From Bordetella genomosp. 11 (GTDB taxonomy: Bacteria > Pseudomonadota > Gammaproteobacteria > Burkholderiales > Burkholderiaceae_B): a stretch of DNA of 64,000 nt. Under the pieces are notes generated by a model. The model did no database searches, was not told where the DNA came from, and worked only from the letters and a program-made list of their open reading frames with translations. The position numbers and the translations under genes are program-made. Positions 9,581 through 19,007 of this stretch are shown piece after piece. The stretch spans positions 62,001 to 126,000 of the forward strand of contig NZ_NEVS01000002.1 of assembly GCF_002261215.1 (NCBI RefSeq), written 5' to 3'. Position 1 is the first letter of the stretch; every line of letters starts with the position of its first letter.

Positions 9581-10810
9581 CTAACCGAAAAACCAGTAGC
9601 AGACCCCGATGGAGGCGAGCACGCCCGCCAGGTCGGCCAGCAGCGCGCAGCCCACGGCATGGCGGGCGCGCCGCACGCCCACCGCGCCGAAGTACACCGC
9701 CAGCACATAGAAGGTGGTTTCCGTGCTGCCTTGCATGGTCGCGGCCAGCAGGCCGGGAAAGCTGTCCACGCCGAAGTGCGACATCGTATCGATCATCATC
9801 GCGCGCGCCGCGCTGCCGGAAAACGGCTTGACCAGCGCCGTGGGAAGGGCATCGACGAAACGGGTGTCCCATCCCGCCGCGTGCGACAGCCAGCGGATAC
9901 CGTCCAGCGCGGCATCCAGCGCGCCGGAGGCCCGCAGCACGCCGACGGCGCACAGCATGGCCACCAGGTAGGGGAGCAGGTCGCGCGCAATATCGAAACC
10001 CTGGCGCGCGCCCTCGATAAAGCTCTCGTACACGGGCACTTTCTTCCAGGCGCCCAGCGCAAGGAAGGCGATGATGATACCGAACAGCGCCAGATTGCCC
10101 AGCAGCGAGGACAGGGCGGCGAGAGCAGCGGCCGACAGGGTCGCGAGCAGGGCGACGAAGCCGCCAAACAACAACAGCCCCGAGAGCAGCCATGCCAGCA
10201 CGACAGGGTCGGCAAGCCGCAGCCGTTGACACCAGGCGACCGCCAGCAAGCCGGTCAATGTCGATACGCAGGTCGCCAGCAGAATCGGCAGGAACACCAG
10301 CGTGGGATCGGATGCGCCCTGCTGGGCGCGGTACATGAAGATGGTGACCGGCAGCACGGTCAGCGACGACGCATTCAGCACCAGGAACAAAATCTGGGCA
10401 TTGGTGGCGGTGTCTCGCCGGGGATTCAGCGATTGCAGTTCGCGCATGGCGCGCAGGCCGATGGGGGTCGCGGTGTTATCCAGTCCCAATGCGTTTGCCG
10501 CGAAATTCAGGGTGATCAGCCCGATCGCGGGATGGCCGCGCGGCACCTCGGGCATGAGCCTGGAAAAAAGCGGCCCCAGCAGCCAGGCCAGGGCCCGCAC
10601 GATTCCGGCCTGTTCCGCGATGCGCAGCAGCCCCAGCCACAGCGTCAGCGTGCCGAACAGCAGCACCATGACTTCGACCGACAGGCGCGCCATGTCGAAC
10701 AGCGCGGCTACCATGGAGGAAAAGACCTCGGCATGGCCGCCGACCAGCCAACGCAAGACGCCTGTCAGGGCACTAATCAGGAAAAAAGCCAGCCATACGT
10801 GATTGAGCAT
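9581..10810 (-). CDS. fused SpmA-SpmB nucleoside-recognition-domain membrane protein
   Basis: A 409-residue polytopic membrane protein. The first half resembles spore maturation protein A and the second half SpmB, both carrying the Gate/nucleoside recognition domain with the polar motifs NALGLDNTATPIGLRAM and GSTETTFYVLAVYFGAVGVR. In Bacillus the two are separate genes with a role in spore-core dehydration. In non-sporulating Gram-negatives the fused form is common and its substrate is unknown. The ATG at 10810 has AAGGGG upstream and is preferred to one at 10858 without a ribosome site. It lies downstream of def on the same strand and converges on pyk with a 12-base gap. Confidence 0.8.
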   Translation of the reverse strand: MLNHVWLAFFLISALTGVLRWLVGGHAEVFSSMVAALFDMARLSVEVMVLLFGTLTLWLGLLRIAEQAGIVRALAWLLGPLFSRLMPEVPRGHPAIGLITLNFAANALGLDNTATPIGLRAMRELQSLNPRRDTATNAQILFLVLNASSLTVLPVTIFMYRAQQGASDPTLVFLPILLATCVSTLTGLLAVAWCQRLRLADPVVLAWLLSGLLLFGGFVALLATLSAAALAALSSLLGNLALFGIIIAFLALGAWKKVPVYESFIEGARQGFDIARDLLPYLVAMLCAVGVLRASGALDAALDGIRWLSHAAGWDTRFVDALPTALVKPFSGSAARAMMIDTMSHFGVDSFPGLLAATMQGSTETTFYVLAVYFGAVGVRRARHAVGCALLADLAGVLASIGVCYWFFG

Positions 10811-10893
10811 CGCGTGGCGCGCCCCTTGTCGAAGGTGAGTCGGCAAATCGCGGAGCATCGACTTTAACCGACTTCAACCGCGGGATCGCCCGT

Positions 10894-11427
10894 TCAATCG
10901 TCGCTTTTCGGGCCCAGTCCCGGAAACAGCACTTCGATAAAGCCAAGCTTGGTCAGGTCGGTCATGCGGGTCGGGTAGAGGCGGCCGATCAGATGATCGC
11001 ATTCGTGCTGCACGACGCGCGCGTGAAAACCCCGGGCTTCGCGTTCGATCATCTTGCCGGTCGGATCGTAGCCGGTATAGCGGATATGCGTATGGCGCGG
11101 CACCAGTCCGCGCAGGCCGGGCACGGACAGGCAGCCTTCCCAGCCATCTTCCTTGTCGTCGGACAGCGGGGTGATGATGGGGTTGCAGAGGACAATCTGC
11201 GGAACGGGTTTCTCATCCGGATAGCGTTCGTTGCGCTCGAAACCGAAGGTCACCACCTGGAGGTCCACGCCGATTTGCGGCGCCGCCAGGCCGGCGCCCT
11301 TGGCGTGCTTCATCGTATCGAACATGTCCTGTACGAGGGCATGCAGTTCCGGAGTGTCGAATTCGCGAACGGCGGCGGCCACGCGCAGCAGGCGCGGGTC
11401 TCCCATTTTGAGGATATCGTGGATCAT
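10894..11427 (-). CDS. def: peptide deformylase
   Basis: Removes the formyl group from N-terminal methionine of new proteins at the ribosome exit. The 177-residue product has all three deformylase motifs: [10 protein letters not shown] (44-53), EGCLS (97-101, metal-ligand Cys) and HECDH (141-145, two metal His and catalytic Glu). The partner fmt, often adjacent, is not here; the downstream gene is the SpmA-SpmB fusion, which suggests that this is an additional or relocated copy, an inference only. Confidence 0.95.
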   Translation of the reverse strand: MIHDILKMGDPRLLRVAAAVREFDTPELHALVQDMFDTMKHAKGAGLAAPQIGVDLQVVTFGFERNERYPDEKPVPQIVLCNPIITPLSDDKEDGWEGCLSVPGLRGLVPRHTHIRYTGYDPTGKMIEREARGFHARVVQHECDHLIGRLYPTRMTDLTKLGFIEVLFPGLGPKSDD

Positions 11428-11605
11428 GGCGTGGGCATCGAGAGGTCGAAATGGGCCGGGAAGGATTTCCGAGCGGAGCCCAGTAGGGCTTCGCGCATTC
11501 TAGGCCGCGCGGTCCGCCGGCTTCCACCGCCATCGGGAAACTCGGATCGATCTCCCAGGCGGTGCCGCCCGACGGGTGCGGAGGTCCTGCCGTGGCCAGC
11601 CCGTT

Positions 11606-12001
11606 CTAGTCGTTCTGCGAACCTTTCTGGATGAACTCGATCTTGTAGCCGTCCGGATCCTCGACGAAAGCGATCACCGTCGTACCGTGTTTCATCGGCC
11701 CGGCCTCGCGCGTGACCTTGCCACCGCGTTCGCGCACGCGGTCACAGGCTTCGTAGGCGTTCGGTACATCGATGGCGATGTGCCCGTAGCCATTGCCCAG
11801 GTCATAGCGCTCGGTGTCCCAGTTGTGGGTCAATTCCAGCACCGCGCCATCCTTTTCGTCCTGGTAGCCGACGAAGGCCAGCGTGAATTTGCCTTCAGGA
11901 TAGTCCTTGCGGCGAAGTAAACGCATGCCGAGCACGTTGGTATAGAAATCGATGGAGTGGTCCAGATTGCCGACACGGAGCATGGTGTGAAGCAGGCGCA
12001 T
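11606..12001 (-). CDS. gloA: lactoylglutathione lyase (glyoxalase I)
   Basis: A 131-residue single-domain glyoxalase I that isomerises the methylglyoxal-glutathione hemithioacetal to S-lactoylglutathione. The four metal ligands fall at exactly the E. coli positions: H5, E56 (LELTHN), H74 (GYGHIAIDV) and E122 (YKIEFIQ). The ATG at 12001 has AAAGGA eight bases upstream; the open frame extends further but without similarity. It faces away from the Bug gene at 12213. A 178-base gap to def (11428-11605) holds nothing I can name. Confidence 0.95.
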   Translation of the reverse strand: MRLLHTMLRVGNLDHSIDFYTNVLGMRLLRRKDYPEGKFTLAFVGYQDEKDGAVLELTHNWDTERYDLGNGYGHIAIDVPNAYEACDRVRERGGKVTREAGPMKHGTTVIAFVEDPDGYKIEFIQKGSQND

Positions 12002-12212
12002 GGTGGTTTCCTTTGGACTTGGCGGGAAGGGCCGGGCGCAGGCGCCCGTTGATTCTTCGGCATTGTAGAACTTGTCGGCAGGGCGGTCCCCATCGCCCGG
12101 TTCCCTGATGGAACCACTCCCGCCGCGCCGGCACCTACCCGGCCGCATACGGCTGTATGCCGGCTATCAGCATTCGATAGCGGCTTACGGTACAGCCTGG
12201 ACGGAGACAAGA

Positions 12213-13238
12213 ATGAATTTTTGCAAACGCGAACTGGCCGTTCTGGCCTTATTGGGCAGCATCATCCCCTCGGCCGTCACGGCGCAAGGCATGGAAGTCT
12301 CATATCCTCAACGACAGCTCACGCTGGTTATCGGCTTTCCGCCGGGGGGCGGAGCTGATGCGCTGGCCCGGCTATTTGCCAGGCATATGGCGGCGGAGCT
12401 CGGGCAAAACGTCATAGTCGACTATCGGCCAGGGGCTGCGGGCAACATCGGGGCCAAGAGCGTGGCACGTACCCAGGCGGATGGATACACCATCTATCTC
12501 GGTGGGCGGCCGAATACGATCCACAAGGCAATCTACCCACAGCTTGACTACGACTTCTCGCGGGACCTTATGCCAGTGGGCCTCGTTGCCACGATGCCCT
12601 ACGTTGTCGTCGTAGGCAAGGATACGCCGATCGCATCCGTGCAGGATATCGTGGCAATCGCGAAAGCCTATCCGAGTACGCCAACTTGCGCATCCGCTGG
12701 AGTGGGTACCAGCGACCATCTTCTGTGCGTCATGTTCCAGCAGGAGACCGGAACGGAGATCGCACACGTTCCTTACCGTGGTAGCGCGCAAGCATTTGCC
12801 GATGTAATGGGTGGACGAGTCGACATGCATTTCGCCCCGCTTCCGGCAGCGCTACCCCAGATTGTCGCGGGCAATCTGCGGGCTATCGCTGTGATGTCGG
12901 CGACACGGGTGGTCGGGTTGCCCCATACGCCCACCATCGCGGAGGCAGGTTTCCCCGGGCTGGCCTTGGACGCCTGGTACGGCCTGATGGCGCCAACAGG
13001 GACACCGCAAGCGGCCGTCAGGCGGTTGAACCAGTCCATCAACGCGGTGCTGGCCAAGCCGGAGCTGCAGGAAGCCCTGGATCAATTGGCCTACGTCCCG
13101 CCTTCGCCCGATACGCCGGAGGCCTTCGGGGCCCTGATCGCGGAAGAAACCGACAGGTGGATGAAAGTCCTTCGCCAACGCAAGATCGTGACGGATCCGG
13201 CGGACGGGGCAGCCGTGCCGCCATCGCCCGTACCCTGA
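12213..13238 (+). CDS. Bug-family (TctC-like) periplasmic solute-binding protein
   Basis: A 341-residue tripartite tricarboxylate-type binding protein. A signal peptide (MNFCKRELAVLALLGSIIPS, ending about TAQG) precedes the family pattern: YPQRQLTLVIGFPPGGGADA, then RPGAAGNIGAKSVA, a HVPYRGSAQAFADVMGG segment and a C-terminal lid. GGAG with seven-base spacing supports the ATG at 12213. Bug proteins bind carboxylates, amino acids or related small molecules; the ligand cannot be read from sequence. No TctAB permease is near, as for most orphan Bug genes in Bordetella. It converges on the PhnW-like gene (47-base gap), so it is not cotranscribed with it. Confidence 0.9.
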   Translation: MNFCKRELAVLALLGSIIPSAVTAQGMEVSYPQRQLTLVIGFPPGGGADALARLFARHMAAELGQNVIVDYRPGAAGNIGAKSVARTQADGYTIYLGGRPNTIHKAIYPQLDYDFSRDLMPVGLVATMPYVVVVGKDTPIASVQDIVAIAKAYPSTPTCASAGVGTSDHLLCVMFQQETGTEIAHVPYRGSAQAFADVMGGRVDMHFAPLPAALPQIVAGNLRAIAVMSATRVVGLPHTPTIAEAGFPGLALDAWYGLMAPTGTPQAAVRRLNQSINAVLAKPELQEALDQLAYVPPSPDTPEAFGALIAEETDRWMKVLRQRKIVTDPADGAAVPPSPVP

Positions 13239-13285
13239 TGCAGCCGGACGTGGAACCGGACGGCATCGAGAGGCGGCCGGCAAGG

Positions 13286-14383
13286 CTAGGCCGCGATGGG
13301 CGCCAACGTCAGCGCCTGCCGCATCGCGTCCACGGCACGGGCCATATCGGCCGGCGTGATCGCGCCTATGCAGCCCACCCGGAACGTGGGTTGTTCGGTG
13401 TTGTAGAAATTGCTGATCACGAAGCCGCGCGCTTTCAGGGCATCGACGAAGCCTTGCAGGGTCCAACCCGGCGTCGTGGGCGATTCCACATTGACGATGA
13501 TGGGGCCTTGCAGGTCGGGCGGCAGATAAGGCGTCAGGCCCAGCGCCATCACGCCTTCGTAAAGCACACGCTGGTTCGCGGTGTAGCGCGCCAGCCGCAT
13601 GGCGCGGCCTTCCTGGCGGTAAAGATCCATGGCGACCGACAGCGCGGCCAGTGTCGGTGCCGGAGGGGTGAAGCGCGCGCCGCCGTTGTTGGTCTTGCCG
13701 TGTTCGTGGATGTCGGCCAGATCCAGCGACCAACTTCCGGCGTTGCCATGCGACGCCTCCAGGCGGTCGATGCGACAGACGGCGAAGGCGGCGCCTGGCG
13801 GCCCTTCCAGGCATTTGTTGGATGTCAGGATAACGGCATCCACCGCCGGCAGGGCGGAGACGTCCAGCGGCAACGCGCCGAAGGCCGAGACCGCGTCCAC
13901 GATGACGCGCCGGCCCAGGTCTCCCGCGACTTGGGCCAGTGTCGGTACATCGTGGCAGATGCCGCTGCCGGTTTCGCTATAGACCAATCCCACATGTGTG
14001 ATGCGCGGATCGTCGCACAAGGCCTCAGCGAGGCGGGCCGGCGCCACCCGCTCGCGTGTTCCCACCGGTATGGTGACTACCGTGCGACCGGCTTCGCTGG
14101 CCAGGCGCTGCAAGCGGGCGGCGTAGGCGCCGGTCGCGGGAATCAGTATTTTGCCGGTACGCGGCACGAAGGTGCGCACAGCCGCTTCCAGCGCGAAATG
14201 GCCGCTGCCCGACAGCGGCAGCGCGACGTGGGTCTCCGGCGCTCCGCCGGCGGCTTCGCGGATATCGACGCATAGTTTGCGCACGATCGCGCGAAAATCG
14301 TTGTCCCAGGGCGCATAGTCCTGCGCCAGGGCCTTCTTGACGGCATCTGCCGTGGTAACGGGGCCTGGTATGAGCAGTAGCAT
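13286..14383 (-). CDS. phnW: PhnW-like class V aminotransferase (probable 2-aminoethylphosphonate:pyruvate transaminase)
   Basis: A 365-residue PLP enzyme of the class V fold. It opens LLLIPGPVTT, has QDYAPWDNDF, the Schiff-base lysine in TSNKCLEGPPGAAF and the C-terminal NFYNTEQPTFRVGCIGAI, all characteristic of 2-aminoethylphosphonate:pyruvate aminotransferases, which give phosphonoacetaldehyde and alanine. The usual partner phnX (hydrolase) or phnA/phnY is not in the window, so the substrate could differ, for example another omega-amino acid or glyoxylate/serine chemistry. It sits 14 bases downstream of ygjP on the same strand and may be transcribed by read-through from the glyQS operon. 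Confidence 0.68.
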   Translation of the reverse strand: MLLLIPGPVTTADAVKKALAQDYAPWDNDFRAIVRKLCVDIREAAGGAPETHVALPLSGSGHFALEAAVRTFVPRTGKILIPATGAYAARLQRLASEAGRTVVTIPVGTRERVAPARLAEALCDDPRITHVGLVYSETGSGICHDVPTLAQVAGDLGRRVIVDAVSAFGALPLDVSALPAVDAVILTSNKCLEGPPGAAFAVCRIDRLEASHGNAGSWSLDLADIHEHGKTNNGGARFTPPAPTLAALSVAMDLYRQEGRAMRLARYTANQRVLYEGVMALGLTPYLPPDLQGPIIVNVESPTTPGWTLQGFVDALKARGFVISNFYNTEQPTFRVGCIGAITPADMARAVDAMRQALTLAPIAA

Positions 14384-14397
14384 GGTTGCCTTGCCGG

Positions 14398-15606
14398 TCA
14401 GAACTGCGGAAGCATGGCCGGGTCGTGGCGTCTCAGGACGTCGCGAGCCTGCTGGTATTCAGGCAGGATCTGCCCGACCTCGGTCCAGAAATTGGGGCTG
14501 TGGTTCATTTCGCGCAGGTGCGCCAATTCGTGCGCGATAACGTAATCGATGATGGCCGGCGCGAAATGGATCAATCGCCAGTTCAGCATGATGTTGCCAT
14601 CGCTGGTACACGACCCCCAGCGCGTAGCGGCCGAGGACAGACGCCAGCGGCGGATCTGCAGTCCGCTGGCTTGCAGGAAGTGCGCCAGCCGCGCACCGAA
14701 CCAGATGCCCGCGCGCTGCTGCAACCAGGCTTGCGCGGCATCGCGGATGCGCGAAGCCGCGGCATCGGCGGGCAATGCCAGGCGCAGCGCGTCGCCGTCA
14801 CACGGCGCATCGGCGTCGCCCGCCAGCGTGGCGCGGCGTTCCCGCGAGCCGAGCTCCAGGACGATGCGTTTGCCCAGGTAAGGGAGTTCGCCGCCGGCGC
14901 GCCATTGGGTTTGCGACAGCGCCAATTGTTCGCGGCGCTTGTGCCAGTCACGCAGCTTGGCGAGTATCCAGCCGGCTTTTTCGACCACGGCCTCGTCGAC
15001 CTGTCTCAGTGTGACCCAGTTCGGCGCGGTGACGCGCAGCCCGTCGTCGCTGATCACGAAGCCGATCGTGCGGCGCCGTGAACGCAGCAGGACGAAGCCG
15101 ATTTCCTGCTGTGGCGTCGCGACGACGCGCCAGCGGGCATTCTGCGGCAGGCTGGGCGGGCAAGGCGTGGCAACGATGAAAGGGCTGGCGGAAGAGGGTT
15201 TAAGGTCGAAACGGTCTGCCGCCCCGCGCGTGGCGGACGGTTCGGCGGCGTTAACCCCGCCGGGGCTTGTGCCACCACCAGCGCGATTACCCGGGCCGAC
15301 ACCCGCATCGGGGCCGACAACAGCATTAGGGTCGACAACAGCATCACCGCCAGACCCAAGGCCGTTATCGGAGCCAAGACCAGCATCTGCATGGCCGCCG
15401 CCAACGTCCATGCCGGTACCAGGGGTGTCCTGGAAGTCCGCATGGTGCCCGGAAGCGGCGGCCGGCTGCCGCAACGGCAGCGGGCCTTCGCCTGGGGCAG
15501 AGCCAAGATCCAGGAGCAGGGAGTCCGAAGGCGACTCGGCAGCGGCGCCGCCCTTGTCGCTGGGCGGCGCGTCGAACAGCAGTTCGAGCTGGTTATTCCG
15601 AGACAT
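14398..15606 (-). CDS. YgjP-like zinc metallopeptidase-domain protein with low-complexity N terminus
   Basis: A 402-residue protein of the YgjP/DUF45 family. The C-terminal part has the gluzincin-like AHELAHLREMNHSPNFW with the HExxH zinc motif, preceded by RWGSCTSDGNIMLNW typical of the family. The function of the family is not established; a proteolytic role is presumed. The first ~150 residues are Gly/Asp/Ala-rich and disordered, partly encoded by an 18-bp tandem repeat (15293-15346). The ATG at 15606 lies inside the end of plsC (14-base overlap), as expected for this operon; an upstream start at 15660 would lie deeper in plsC. Confidence 0.82.
   Translation of the reverse strand: MSRNNQLELLFDAPPSDKGGAAAESPSDSLLLDLGSAPGEGPLPLRQPAAASGHHADFQDTPGTGMDVGGGHADAGLGSDNGLGSGGDAVVDPNAVVGPDAGVGPGNRAGGGTSPGGVNAAEPSATRGAADRFDLKPSSASPFIVATPCPPSLPQNARWRVVATPQQEIGFVLLRSRRRTIGFVISDDGLRVTAPNWVTLRQVDEAVVEKAGWILAKLRDWHKRREQLALSQTQWRAGGELPYLGKRIVLELGSRERRATLAGDADAPCDGDALRLALPADAAASRIRDAAQAWLQQRAGIWFGARLAHFLQASGLQIRRWRLSSAATRWGSCTSDGNIMLNWRLIHFAPAIIDYVIAHELAHLREMNHSPNFWTEVGQILPEYQQARDVLRRHDPAMLPQF
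15293..15346. repeat. three 18-bp tandem repeats inside the ygjP-like gene
   Basis: Three adjacent 18-base units (15293-15310, 15311-15328, 15329-15346) share GGGYCGACA and GCAT. They keep frame and encode part of the disordered Val-Gly-Pro-Asp segment. Length variation between strains would be in frame. Confidence 0.75.
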
Positions 15607-16330
15607 ACCTTTCAGGGTTGAGGCGGCGCATTTCGCCTTCGATCCAGCCCTGGACTTCACGGTTCAGGGCTTCGGGAGACTTTCCTTTGGATTCTATCGC
15701 GGGGCCGATCGAAACGGTGATCAGACCGGGGCGTTTGACGAAAGCGTTGCGCGGCCAACATTCCCCGGCATTGTGCGCGATGGGAATGACGACGCTGTCC
15801 GTGCGCGATGCCAACAGGGCACCGCCCATCTTGAATCGCGCCGTCTTGCCGGGCGCGATGCGCGTGCCTTCCGGAAACAGCAGAGGCCAGCGGCCTTCGT
15901 TGAGCCGGCGCTGGCCCTGGCGCACGACCTGCTCGAAGGCGTCGCGGCCCTTGCTGCGGTCGATGGGGATCATGCGCAACAGTGCCAGGCCCCAGCCGAA
16001 GCACGGCACCCAATGCAGTTCGCGCTTGTAGACAAAGCAGACTTCGCGCGGCATGTAGGCCGGAAAGTACAGCGTTTCCCAGGCGGACTGGTGCTTGGAC
16101 AGCAGGATGGCCGGGCCGTCCGGCAGGTTTTCCCAGCCGCGGACTTCCCAACGGATGCCGCAGAAGACCCGCGCGCCCCAGACCGCCAGGCGCGGCCAAC
16201 CTACCGTGAGGCGGTAGCGCCAATGCAGCGGCAAGGGCGCCCACAGCAGGCAGGCGAGCGCATAAGGGATGACCGTGACGCTGAGGAAGATCAGGTACAG
16301 CAGCGAGCGCAAAAAGGAAATGGCCCTCAT
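15593..16330 (-). CDS. plsC: 1-acyl-sn-glycerol-3-phosphate acyltransferase
   Basis: A 245-residue inner-membrane acyltransferase that makes phosphatidic acid from lysophosphatidic acid. An N-terminal hydrophobic segment (about 5-30) precedes the catalytic block KHQSAWET (HX4D/E motif with Glu as the acidic residue), then ELHWVPCFGWGLALLRMIPI and FPEGTRIAPG, the substrate-binding motif. The ATG overlaps the gmhB stop (ATGA) and its own end overlaps ygjP by 14 bases, so the five genes from glyQ to ygjP form a tight operon. Confidence 0.93.
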   Translation of the reverse strand: MRAISFLRSLLYLIFLSVTVIPYALACLLWAPLPLHWRYRLTVGWPRLAVWGARVFCGIRWEVRGWENLPDGPAILLSKHQSAWETLYFPAYMPREVCFVYKRELHWVPCFGWGLALLRMIPIDRSKGRDAFEQVVRQGQRRLNEGRWPLLFPEGTRIAPGKTARFKMGGALLASRTDSVVIPIAHNAGECWPRNAFVKRPGLITVSIGPAIESKGKSPEALNREVQGWIEGEMRRLNPERYVSE

Positions 16331-16872
16331 GCGGTTTTTTCTTCCAGCAGCATGTCCACCACCGCGGCCAGGTCGTCGGCCACCTGCGTGCCCTCCGGCA
16401 ACTGGCCTGAGGCCAGCGTCTTCAACCCGTTGCCGGTTTTCACCAGCCAGGGCGTGCAGCCCATGGCCGCGCAGGCCTGCAGGTCGCGCAGCGAATCGCC
16501 GACCGCCGGGACGCCGGTAAGGTCGACGTCATAGCGTTCCGCGATCTGTTCGTACATGCCGGGCAGCGGCTTGCGGCAGCGGCAGTTGTCTTCCGGCAGG
16601 TGCGGACACAGGAAGATGGCATCTATCGCGCCGCCAGCCTGGGCCAGTTCGCGGCGCATCTTTGCGTGGATGGCGGTGAGGGTGCTCATGTCGAACAGCC
16701 TGCGCCCCAGTCCGGACTGGTTGGACGCCACGACGACGGTCCAGCCGGCCTGGTGCAGGCGTGCGATCGCCTGGATCGCGCCAGGAAGGGCGATCCATTC
16801 GTCGGGCGATTTGACGAAGGCGTCGCTGTCCTGATTGATGACGCCATCGCGGTCGAGAATGATGAGTTTCAC
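16327..16872 (-). CDS. gmhB: D-glycero-beta-D-manno-heptose-1,7-bisphosphate 7-phosphatase
   Basis: A 181-residue HAD phosphatase for ADP-heptose synthesis in LPS core assembly. The nucleophile motif is LDRDGVIN (D7, D9). The zinc loop that distinguishes GmhB is present as C89, H91, C97 and C99 (CPHLPEDNCRC), and GDSLRDLQAC gives the acidic motif. Start and stop overlap glyS and plsC by four bases each. Confidence 0.94.
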   Translation of the reverse strand: MKLIILDRDGVINQDSDAFVKSPDEWIALPGAIQAIARLHQAGWTVVVASNQSGLGRRLFDMSTLTAIHAKMRRELAQAGGAIDAIFLCPHLPEDNCRCRKPLPGMYEQIAERYDVDLTGVPAVGDSLRDLQACAAMGCTPWLVKTGNGLKTLASGQLPEGTQVADDLAAVVDMLLEEKTA

Positions 16873-19007
16873 TGGGCGAGCCGGGAAATGTCTGCGACCT
16901 TGTTCATCAAGCCATGGAGTTCGCCAAGCAGGGCCAGGCGGTTCGCGCGCACGGCCGGGTCGTCGGCCATGACCATGACGTCGGCGAAAAACGCGTCCAC
17001 CGGTTCGCGCGCCTGGGCAAGGGTGCTAAGGCTGCCGGCGAAGTCGCCCTCGTCGAACTGCGATTGCGCGCGGGGACTCAGGCGTTCGATTGCCTGGGCC
17101 AGCGCGAGTTCCGCAGGTTCCACCAGGCGCGCGGCGTCGACGGCACCGATATCGCCTTCGGTTTTCTTCAGCAGGTTGCCCACGCGCTTGTTGGCGGCCG
17201 CCAGGCTGGCGGCCTCCGGCAGCGCGCCGAAGGCCGTGACGGCCCGTACCCGGGCGGCGACCTGGTGCAGCGGCGGCGTCAGCGCGATCACGGCATCGAC
17301 CGCGTTGCGGTCGAATTCCGCCGCCAGCTGGTTACGGTAGCGCTCGTAGATGAAATCGCCGACTTCGCCCAAGACCTCGGCGGCGATCTTCTGGTCCGGC
17401 CCGAAGCTGTCCGCGGCCAGGCGCAGCACGCCCTGCACGGACAGAGGGCCGTTTTCGCTGGGCTTGAGCCAGCCGCCCGCGGCCAGTTGTTCGAAAGCGC
17501 TGATCAGGCCAAGGGCGGCCCGGCGCAGCCCATACGGGTCGCGTTCGCCCGTGGGAGCGAGTCCGATGCTCCAGATACCCACCAGCGTCTCGGCGCGCTC
17601 GGCGATGAACAGGGTCGCCATGGTCAGGCCGTCGCGGTCGACCGGCGCGTCCAGGCGGTTGCGGTACTGTTCGCGCAGCGCGCGCACGACGTCCGGCGCC
17701 TCGCCGTCGGCTTCGGCGTAGTAGGCACCCATCACGCCTTGCAATTCGGGGAATTCGCCGACCATCAGCGTGCCAAGGTCGGCCTTGGCCAGGAGGGCGG
17801 CGCGATCCGCCGCCTGCGGAGCCACGCCCAGCGCCTGCGCCACGCCGCGCGCTACGGCGCGCACGCGTTCCACGCGCTGCAGCTGGGTACCCAGTTTATT
17901 GTGATAGACGATGCTGCCCAGCTGGTCCACGCGCGCGGCCAGCGGCGTCTTGCGGTCCGTTTCGAAGAAGAATTGCGCATCGGCCAGGCGCGGCCGCACC
18001 ACGCGCTGGTTGCCTTCCACGATATTGACCGGATCGGCCACCTGCATATTGCTGACGATCAGGAAGCGGTGGGTCAGCTTGCCGGTGTCCGGCGCGAACA
18101 GCGGGAAATACTTCTGGTTCAGGCGCATGGTCAGGATCAGGCATTCCTGCGGCACCTGAAGGAAGCGCGGTTCGAACTCTCCGACGTAGACCGTGGGGTG
18201 TTCGACCAGTGCTGTGACCTCGTCCAGCAGCGCCGGGACCTCCGGATCGTTGCCCAGCGTGGCGCCCAGGCGGCTGGCGTGCACGTCGAGCTGCCGCGAA
18301 ATTTCGTCGCGGCGCGCATCGAAACCGGCGATGACGCGCCCTGTTTCGGCCAGTTGGCCGGCGTAGGCGTCGGCATCGCGCAGGGCGATCGGCCCTTCGC
18401 TCATGAAACGGTGGCCCAGCGTGTCGCGGCCGGCGGACAGGCCCAGCGCGGCGATATCGACCACGTCCGGGCCGAACAGCGCCACCAGGCCGTGCGCGGG
18501 GCGCACGAACTTCACGGTGGTCACGCCGTCCGCCAGCTGGTAACCCATCACTTTGGGAATCGGCAGCCCGGCGATGGCCGCGTCCAGCGCGTGCTGCAGG
18601 CCGTCGGCCAGGCGGGCGCCCGGCGCCGTACCGCGCGCCACCAGGTAGTCCTGTTTGCCGTCGGACTCGCGCGCCAGCGTGGCCGCATCGACCGCATCCA
18701 GGCCCTTGGCGGCCAGCTTCTTCAGCAGGGCCGGCGTGGGCCGCCCTTCGGCGTCCAGGCCCACTTTGACGGGCATGAGCTTTTCGGCGTATTCCTGGTC
18801 CGGCGCCTGGGCCAGTACAGCCGACAGGTGCACGGCCAGGCGGCGCGGCGTGGCATAGGGTTGCATGCGGCAATCGGCGGCCAGCAGGCCCCGTTGCGCC
18901 AGGCCCTGGCGGATGCCCTCCGCGAAAGCGTCGCCCAGCTTGCGCAGGGCCTTGGGCGGCAGTTCTTCGGTCAGCAGTTCGACCAGCAGCGGGCGGACGT
19001 CGCTCAT
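16869..19007 (-). CDS. glyS: glycyl-tRNA synthetase beta subunit
   Basis: The 712-residue beta subunit of the tetrameric (alpha2beta2) glycyl-tRNA synthetase, involved in tRNA binding. It starts [17 protein letters not shown] and carries [19 protein letters not shown] and the C-terminal DALR-like anticodon-binding domain ending in DISRLAQ. Full length for the family. It is coupled to glyQ by ATGA at 19004-19007 and to gmhB at 16869-16872. Confidence 0.97.
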   Translation of the reverse strand: MSDVRPLLVELLTEELPPKALRKLGDAFAEGIRQGLAQRGLLAADCRMQPYATPRRLAVHLSAVLAQAPDQEYAEKLMPVKVGLDAEGRPTPALLKKLAAKGLDAVDAATLARESDGKQDYLVARGTAPGARLADGLQHALDAAIAGLPIPKVMGYQLADGVTTVKFVRPAHGLVALFGPDVVDIAALGLSAGRDTLGHRFMSEGPIALRDADAYAGQLAETGRVIAGFDARRDEISRQLDVHASRLGATLGNDPEVPALLDEVTALVEHPTVYVGEFEPRFLQVPQECLILTMRLNQKYFPLFAPDTGKLTHRFLIVSNMQVADPVNIVEGNQRVVRPRLADAQFFFETDRKTPLAARVDQLGSIVYHNKLGTQLQRVERVRAVARGVAQALGVAPQAADRAALLAKADLGTLMVGEFPELQGVMGAYYAEADGEAPDVVRALREQYRNRLDAPVDRDGLTMATLFIAERAETLVGIWSIGLAPTGERDPYGLRRAALGLISAFEQLAAGGWLKPSENGPLSVQGVLRLAADSFGPDQKIAAEVLGEVGDFIYERYRNQLAAEFDRNAVDAVIALTPPLHQVAARVRAVTAFGALPEAASLAAANKRVGNLLKKTEGDIGAVDAARLVEPAELALAQAIERLSPRAQSQFDEGDFAGSLSTLAQAREPVDAFFADVMVMADDPAVRANRLALLGELHGLMNKVADISRLAQ

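Noticed and set aside
12072..12212. N-terminal extension of the Bug protein frame
   Set aside because: It overlaps the gloA promoter region and lacks a signal peptide; the ATG at 12213 has a ribosome site and a proper leader.
15391..15621. Forward frames opposite the ygjP head
   Set aside because: Antisense products of the low-complexity repeat region.
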